Assembly (NCBI GenBank): GCA_030141605.1
Contig: JAQGDQ010000812.1
Span: 64,001 to 93,042 of the forward strand
Direction: 5' to 3'
Length of the DNA stretch: 29,042 bases
Origin: Tubiluchus corallicola
Lineage: Eukaryota; Priapulida; Priapulimorpha; Priapulimorphida; Tubiluchidae
Of this stretch, positions 22,105 to 29,042 are shown piece by piece. The translations under genes were made by a program, and so were the position numbers. The notes under the pieces were generated by a model. The model saw only the letters and a list, made by a program, of their open reading frames with translations. It made no database searches and was not told the origin of the DNA. How positions within the stretch are numbered: the stretch's first letter is position 1; every line of letters begins with the position of its first letter.

Positions 22105-24400
22105 TACTTTTACTTTTCTGTATCAGAGTCGTGAATTGGTTTTTAACTGTTTCCTTATATTGGTGTTTTATTTTGAATTTCAGTACAGCGCAAAATTTGA
22201 ATTAGAACTGCACAAATTGATTTAGACCTGCAGAAGCATGCAGGAATCTCTCTCTCTCTACAACACGTTAAAACTGTCCAAGATTCCATGAGCTAATCTT
22301 AGTATTATTGGTATTATAATAATTCATTAACAATCTTAGAGATATTTGAGTGTCTTCTTGCTAATTATTAATTACTAAGGTGCATTAACCACATAGTTCA
22401 TAATGAATTTTTTGCGTAGTTTTTTATGTCATTGCAGTTTAAAATCGGGTAGCACTCAGTAAGTGTGCAAACACCCAAGATTAGTACATGTATACACACG
22501 CGTTCGCGACAAAAGTGCATTTAGGATCTAATAGGAATTTCAGGATCTAATAGAAGCAACTTGAAATAGGAAGTAGATGAAAAGCACAGTCATAGATTCG
22601 TGTCCTATATGAAATACGATATGATGTTTTTCTGTCAGTTTGACAAAAATATAGATTGACAAGCTGGCTTCTTTCGGCGTAAGTTATCTTTTGCAGTTTC
22701 TTCTGAAATTTTAATCACAGAGTATATAGTTAGTTTAATTTAAGCTTTATTTTTTGAAGTGGGTTAACCAAACATATATCTCATTTAACTGATATAAGTG
22801 TCTCCGCGGTGTATATGTTAAGAGAAGGATGGATCTTATAGTAATATAGGCATTCTAACCAGAGGAATTTTATCTTAATTCAGCGTAGCGTTTTAGACGA
22901 ATGAAACAATCTGCTCATCTGATACAAATAGATCCTTAAAATGCATAGGTTATATACTGCGTGAACCCTTTACATTATTATTCACGAACGAGTTAAAGTA
23001 CAGTTATAATAGACAGTTTTTTGTCGGCCTATTGCACATGATAAAAAGTTAGAATTGCTCTTTGGAACGAGGACTTGATTTAATAAAATACATTGTAAAG
23101 ATAAAATAAAATTGTAAAGATTATAGCAATGTCGGTGTCCAGTTTTTAATTTTTTTCAAGCATTTTCCTTACGCAGTACCATTAGGTTATAATTTTGTGA
23201 ATACGTTGTTTTGACATTTTTAGTACAGCAACGAGGACGCCAAGTTTTTAATTTTTAAGAAAAAAACGATGAAAAACTCGTTGTTTGTTGTGGGGTATTT
23301 AACAATTTATATTCATGTGGTATATATCCTATATCCGTCCTGCACTGCTTAACATTTTTTGCGTGTAACGGATTAGAGCTATAATGTATTACATGTATTT
23401 GGAAATGGCTTAGAATGTACGTGGCACGCTTGCGTATGGCATTACATCGTCTCTCCATTAAGATGTGTTCATGTGACGGCAGTGATACTTTGTACTGAAT
23501 GGTTTCTACAGATTCCATCTAAACGACACTAATTTTGTCTTAGTATGTATAATGAAAGTGGAAGCATTTGAATAGGTCATGTACATGCTGTCAGATTATA
23601 TAACTGACGTTTTTTCCTCTTCGTGCGTATTTTCTCGTCTCATTTACTTTCTAAGTGATCCAGCGGTCTTTTCTTACATTTTGTCACGCGCCTTCAATAT
23701 ACCGCCCATATTCGCCTTTAAGAGTTTCAAGCGCTATTAGTACTCGCTGCTTGTGAATAAAAAGCGTATGCTGACCTTTATAAATAAGTAGATAATAGAC
23801 ACCTATACGTGACATGTTGTGACTATAGACTGGATGTTGTTGTGTTTTCTTAGTTAATCTCAGGTAGTCTACCTTGATGTTCTACAACTCTATTATGTAC
23901 GGTAAACGTGACTGCCTTAGTGGATTTCATTTCGGTGATGGGAAGATCATTAATGTTAATTGTTAAAAGAATTTGTTGTATGTAATTATAATGCATTCAT
24001 AATAATACTTTTTATTAAAAATCAGCTTTAAGTTGAACAGACAGCACAAACGTCCTGCGAAATAACTGCTTAACATTACCGGAACGGTTTATTACTACGC
24101 TCCATTTTTACTCTTATTACCATGTGCGTGCCTTGTCCTACAATACGTTTGGTTTAATCCAAGGCACAGTTTCGAACACACAACCTCCCATGTGGAATGC
24201 AAATGAGTTGTGTATTAGCTGAATATACTATAAATCGCTGTTATAAAATGCATATAATATAACAGAGCGTGGCAAATAGTTGAGTGTAAGTTGTGCATTT
24301 TGCTAAGAGAGTTAAGCATTGCAGAGCCTGGTTAGTATCTATCTGTCTAATTATATTAGGGTGGCTGGGTGAGTGTCTATCCTAAAAATTACTCCATTGT
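22105..24400. other. No gene seen
   Basis: AT-rich sequence without recognisable coding or structural elements. A small direct repeat GGATCTAATAG occurs twice near 22525-22553. Confidence 0.5.
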
Positions 24401-24416
24401 GGTTTATTTCCCTTAC

Positions 24417-24428
24417 TGACGTCAGCTG
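24417..24428. promoter_or_regulatory. CRE plus E-box motif
   Basis: A perfect palindromic TGACGTCA overlaps CAGCTG. About 380 bp on, TTACGTCAC and TTGCGTCAC lie close together (24794-24813). No gene start could be linked to them, and chance occurrence is possible. Confidence 0.25.
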
Positions 24429-24429
24429 T

Positions 24430-26040
24430 TTTGCTGCACTACTCAACCTGCATAAACTAGGTGATGCATAAACTATTTTTGACAACAAGCCAGTTCTTGT
24501 CCTGCCACAATAGTTTAATGTAAGTAGTGTGCTCTAGTGACGAGTGTAGCTGCCAACTCGCAGTGTGCAGAACTATATAACAAGCAGCTACAGTGTATTG
24601 TTGGAATCAAAGAACTTGTTTATTAAGGGAAAAGCCAAGCCTTCTAGGAAGTTGGGCTTATTCTTTTGCCTGCGAAAAATGCTAGAAGGGCTAATTTTGT
24701 TATATTTTTGCATGAATGTTAGTTAAGCTGCAGCAGTTTGAATTAGTTAAGCGGGGAGCCACGATAACTTGCGAAAGGTCACGAAGTCCACCAATTACGT
24801 CACAATTGCGTCACAAGTGAATGGCGGTAACCACTGCGCCTGAAAATTCCTGCCTAGCGGTAGTATAAATTAACCTTGTTTATAGACAATTTGTTTGCAA
24901 TTTTTTGTTATATTTTCTTAGGTTTAAATGATAACAGTAAAATAAACCCAACATGCTAAGTGACTTGTCCTTTACTTTAAGTGTTCAGAAGGGAAGCGAG
25001 TAACTTTCAGTTCACGTAATTTTCAGGGTTATGTGAAGTGTGAGAAATATATGGCTGTGACTTATCTCCGGCAGACTGGGGGATGGGGGTCCCTCTGGGC
25101 AATTAGGCCCTTTCGTTCAGCAAAAGTAAAAGTACAATAACTTTCCTGCAAATTTTTGAATTACATGTATGTACTTAACATTACGACATACACCATATTT
25201 GGAAATCCAGAAAACCCTATAAAATATCTCGCTTGGTAAATAAATCCATCTTTACAGGAAAACAAAGCTAAGCTTAGTTTTGCTTTCAGCATTGTAAAAT
25301 ACGCTTTTCCAGTAATTTTCAAATTTGTGTAGCAAATATTATGTAGCAAATAGTGACCTATTTCTCTGCTGGAAAAACTTTAAAATGGGTTGCTGGGACA
25401 ATTTGTTCCTGTCAGATTTGAAGTCAGCATAATAAAATACCCCATTTTCGGATATGTATCCGGACCCGGTTCAAAATGGCGTACAAAAATTCCCTTGCAT
25501 CAATTTCTTTTGAACTGAGGGATCATAATCTTTAGCTTTAACCAAAAAAATCAGTTTTAGCACAGAAAACCTACGAATGGGGTAAGGGTCCATACTAATT
25601 GCCTTTCACTGTCTTATTCTTACTTTTATTGTCTTTTTCTTAATGGAAGAGAAACAGCCATTCGATTAAAGGTTAACAGTTTTTTTTAGTTTAGGTTCCA
25701 TATAATAGTGCAGTGTAATTAACCAACTCGAAGCAGTCAGTTGTATGTACTACTAGTATTTATAGGAACTGTATGTCATCACTCATTACCAAGGTGGTTT
25801 TCTAAGCGTCGTGCATGAATAATGTAACTCGCAATATTGTAAAGTACATCATAATAATAACAATTTAGATTAGTATGTAAATGAATCTCTTTTATAAAAA
25901 GCTCCTTTTACATTTTTTCTACGTATTTATTTTTCATCACTTTAGCTACTAATATGAAACAGTTTAATTATGTAATTATAGTTTATACCTTTCTTCCCTG
26001 TACAGTCCGTACAGAATCGGTCATCACTCTTGCGTAAGTA
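24430..26040. other. No gene seen
   Basis: Contains the CRE-like pair near 24800, a G-rich patch at about 25074-25105 (GGGGGATGGGGG) and a perfect hairpin CGGATA-TG-TATCCG at 25449-25462. Nothing coding. Confidence 0.45.
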
Positions 26041-26044
26041 ATTT

Positions 26045-26139
26045 ACGTACTCAGAAAAACCCGTAAAAACTTCACAAAATGTAGTTGAGCATTCATATGT
26101 AAAACTTACATTTTGTGATTTAGCTGTCCTGAAGTACGT
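26045..26139. repeat. Nested inverted repeat
   Basis: Perfect 12-bp arms TCACAAAATGTA (26072-26083) and TACATTTTGTGA (26107-26118) lie inside a second pair ACGTACT (26045-26051) / AGTACGT (26133-26139). It could be a MITE core or a cruciform. A 16-bp palindrome AGATTATTAATAATCT follows at 26173-26188. Confidence 0.65.
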
Positions 26140-26189
26140 TCTTAGTCTGAGTCTTAAATATTAGATGACTTCAGATTATTAATAATCTT

Positions 26190-28064
26190 CAATAGAATGC
26201 TTTGGCGTTTACGTAGACCTCAGTCTGTAAGTTTGATTTGTTACCAAAGCTACATAAATCTACGTAAATCTAAATCTACAAATCTAAATCTTTAGGTGTG
26301 TTGTAATACAATACTTTATCTTGTAGTATGGTAAGGCTATGACACTTTGTGCTGTGTAGCCACTAGCCAGCCATTGAAAGAGTATTCACCCGTTACATAA
26401 GCGTAACTTAAATACCTTTTAAATGTTACATAAGTATCTTTAAAAGTGTACCCAAACTGCAAAAGCAAAAAAGCATCCTACAATTTCATAACTTTGTCAC
26501 ACATAGAGTCGAGGTGTTTATAATTGTTTGTAATGTTAATTAATTAATATGTTTGCATGAATTTACATTTTCTGTAGTGAGGTGGCACCCTATCACTAAT
26601 AACTTCTCTTTGTTTATTGTCGTCACTTTATTTGCAATTTTAAAAAGAATTTGTCAATTGCAAAGGTGCAAACAGAATAGATATCGAATGGAACATCGTG
26701 AAATCCTCAGAATGAGGCTGAGATCATAGGAAAATAAGTCTATAATATCAGTATCAGCAGTTTCACCTTCATAAGATCTCTCGCGTGGAAACCACTTTTG
26801 TCTTATCACTAATTTAAACGACGAAAGTATTTTATATTCATCATTGCACAGAAATATAAGTGAACGCATAGTTACTATACAAGAATATGAGTATTAAAAA
26901 GATATTGGATATTTTAATTGTACATACTTACAATATTAGAACGAATGTTGGTTTTGTGTTACCGTTTTAGCAGTTACAAATGCGCATTCAAATATAGCGT
27001 TTCCGAGACACTCGTTTATGGTCTACAGCTAGTTTATTAATATTTTTAGTTACGAAATTTGTTTCACTTAACTAAAAATTGAGAATAGTTCGACGGCCAG
27101 ATGTGGGGAACTTTTTGGTTCCAAAGTGAAGGATAGATTTAGGTAATGCCATCGGTGACCTTGAGTGGGTAGTATAAGGTCAAAGGTTAGTTTTCTGGAA
27201 TGTTTTGCACTCTAGCATAATTTCCCATAATTTCAGTACAGCACTTATTGCATCTGTTGCGGGTAGTTGCCGTCACTAGCACTGTTATCTACGCCATCTT
27301 GCGGTGGAGTTAAGGATCTTTTTCTCGTTGCTGTGGCGCCCCCGAAAGGTAGTTTGTTAGTTGCCAGTGCTTAAAAGCATCCTCCTCGGCCTGGCTTCTT
27401 TCCGTGTTTTGGTGAATTTCCTGCACCATTATGTTTTCTCACTTTTTTCCCGTGATTCAGTGCTGCATTTCACAATTCATTGTCTGTTGTTTATGCCAAT
27501 AACTAATTGAACATACGCAATTAGTTGCTAAGTGTTACATTTCATCTCTTGTGTGTTAAAGTTTCTATTATCTTTCTTTGTCTTATGTCAGGCAGGAAAC
27601 CATTAGGTTTCCATGCATTTTAGATTTAGCTTTTAATTTAATTTACCTGCAGCCTACCAGTGCATCAGTATTTTTTCAGTCAGAAAATAAATTCCCTAAC
27701 CGAATAATTTTGTTAGTCGGCTTGCTACTCTGCAGATGTAAAGCCAACGGTTACTAGTACTGAAAGGTTGTGGCGGGATTGAATCATTTATTAAGAACGC
27801 GCATCAATCAATGAACAATTTCTTTTTTATTTGGTATTTTTACTGCTCACTTTGTTAGAAGAAAATCTGAATTTTTGTGCAATAATAATAGTTGCTCTGC
27901 TCACTTTTTAGAAGAAAAACTGTAATAGATTGCTTTAAAATTATTTTTTTGTTTTTGTTTCAAAGTTTGGGCATGCTATTTAGATAATACAGCTCTGTAG
28001 AATTATTCGCCTTGTTTTACCATGGAAAATTATGCTGAAAATCCTACATAACGGCTTTTTACAC
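26190..28064. other. No gene seen
   Basis: AT-rich until about 27250, then slightly richer in G+C to 27420 with a YY1-like site CGCCATCTTG (27292-27301). This could be a promoter or 5' UTR, but no exon could be supported. Confidence 0.4.
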
Positions 28065-28500
28065 CAGGGGCCGGATTCACTAACACTTTCGTAAGAATTT
28101 TTGTAAGAAACTTAGTAGGAATTTTTTGTTTTCGTAAAGTTACGATCTTATTTAACAGCCTTCTTAGTTTATGCAAAATTTCATGCTTTTAAGGCAAAGT
28201 GAGCAATTCTGTCATTTTGTGCAACACTTGCAGCCATCTTAGCTGCTGTTGAAATGAGGAGATGTTATAGATGCAATTAAGCATCAGGTAGGAATACCTT
28301 GACCTAGAATTTAAACACCAAAATAATTGAAATCATGTCTGCTCTAATAGCTAAGATATAGCTGTTATATGGCCATATTGTCGGCCGTCTTGAACATTTT
28401 CGTATTTGAAGTCAAAACGAGCAATTTTTTACCATACTAGCTGGCTAAATGCTTTGGTCAAATGGCAGCCATCTTTTTTGACGTCATAGTAGACCATTTG
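28065..28500 (+). mobile_element. Probable DNA-transposon terminus, right end not seen
   Basis: Begins CAGGGGCCGGATTCACTAAC followed by repeated CGTAAG / GTAAGAAAC motifs, a layout I associate with non-autonomous DNA transposon ends. Inside, GAGCAATT...GCAGCCATCTT occurs twice (about 28201-28240 and 28418-28473), with a perfect TGACGTCA at 28479-28486. No matching inverted end was found before 29042. Confidence 0.4.
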
Positions 28501-29042
28501 TGATGCTCCAAATTTGGCCTACTTTTCATGTTATGCGCTGGACTAAATACTTCAAGAAAACACCATAAATCGTTTTCTTGTAATTTTTGCGGCAAGTCAG
28601 CAAATTACCCTACTATAGAATTCGTATAGCACAAGGCCTCTAAGGGGTGTGCAATATTTTGGGCTCCAAAGTGGGAATAACGATTTTCTAGTATTTAGTT
28701 GTTCATCTCTCTCCTACAATGGTATTTTTAAATCTTGTGGAATCCTCTTCTTTACCGAAAATTTCAGCGAAAGATGGTGCCACAGTGCATACTTGTATTG
28801 CTCATTTATGATTAAAATGATAAAGGCTTCTTTATCGATCACATCCATAAAATTCTGCGCTAGATGTCGCGTCAATGTAGAATCTATTCTAAAATCTACA
28901 TAAGAAGTTATGTGGTAGCAGCCCGTATAGACGCCCTTAAAGATTAGTTTCGTAATTATTAAGGTATGCAGTTACTGATTGCTGAAAGTTTTGTGACTTG
29001 TATGTAGGGACAGTGTTGACCAAATTCGAACTTTCTCAAGTG
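28501..29042. other. No feature seen
   Basis: An 84-codon open frame (28649-28903) shows no family features. It may belong to the transposon that begins at 28065. Confidence 0.4.

Noticed and set aside
25074-25105. G-rich patch GGGGGATGGGGG as a second copy of the ribozyme-like leader or a quadruplex
   Set aside because: Only a short word is shared with the leader, and there are too few G-runs for a standard quadruplex.

Overview
The window is eukaryotic and almost certainly from an invertebrate animal. It is AT-rich, and its one long gene is split into short exons with GT..AG introns. It also holds an intronless seven-transmembrane receptor, long perfect microsatellites and many decayed transposable elements. 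I cannot name the species. A marine invertebrate such as a sponge, cnidarian or lophotrochozoan would fit, but nothing visible decides this.

Layout. Positions 1-8324 (+) hold nine consecutive exons of an unconventional myosin heavy chain. They start just after switch I and end in the SH1/SH2 helix, giving 456 motor residues in one continuous frame. The ATP-binding P-loop lies upstream of the window, and I could not find the converter, IQ and tail exons downstream. Two myosin introns hold notable structures: a foldback inverted repeat at 3358-3632, and an 89-bp tandem duplication of a 3' splice-site region at 5044-5185. From 8325 to about 20500 the sequence is gene-poor and rich in mobile-element relics. 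These are a 156-bp terminal-inverted-repeat MITE (12127-12282), a candidate hAT-like element (12468-13550), a plus-strand LINE pseudogene (14274-16110) between two ~115-bp direct repeats, and a minus-strand LINE relic (about 18290-19690) split by a CT/AC/CT microsatellite.

A rhodopsin-family GPCR lies at 20547-21539 (+), intronless, followed by clustered polyadenylation signals and 42 uninterrupted CTTAT units. From 22100 to 29042 I see no convincing gene, only inverted repeats, a few regulatory-looking motifs and one probable transposon end at 28065.

The most interesting object is a 251-bp insertion (14389-14639) inside the LINE reverse-transcriptase region. It has a perfect 10-bp target-site duplication, and removing it together with one duplicate joins the RT frame exactly. 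Read on the minus strand, it begins with a G/C-rich leader whose complementary runs are ordered like the double pseudoknot of HDV-like ribozymes. It then has a 24-codon ATG-initiated reading frame and ends in a two-copy GGTGAGAAA tail. This suggests a short non-autonomous retroposon keeping only the ribozyme leader and ORF start of a LINE, comparable in design to trypanosomatid RIME/NARTc. The insertion and its target-site duplication are seen directly; the ribozyme is inference.
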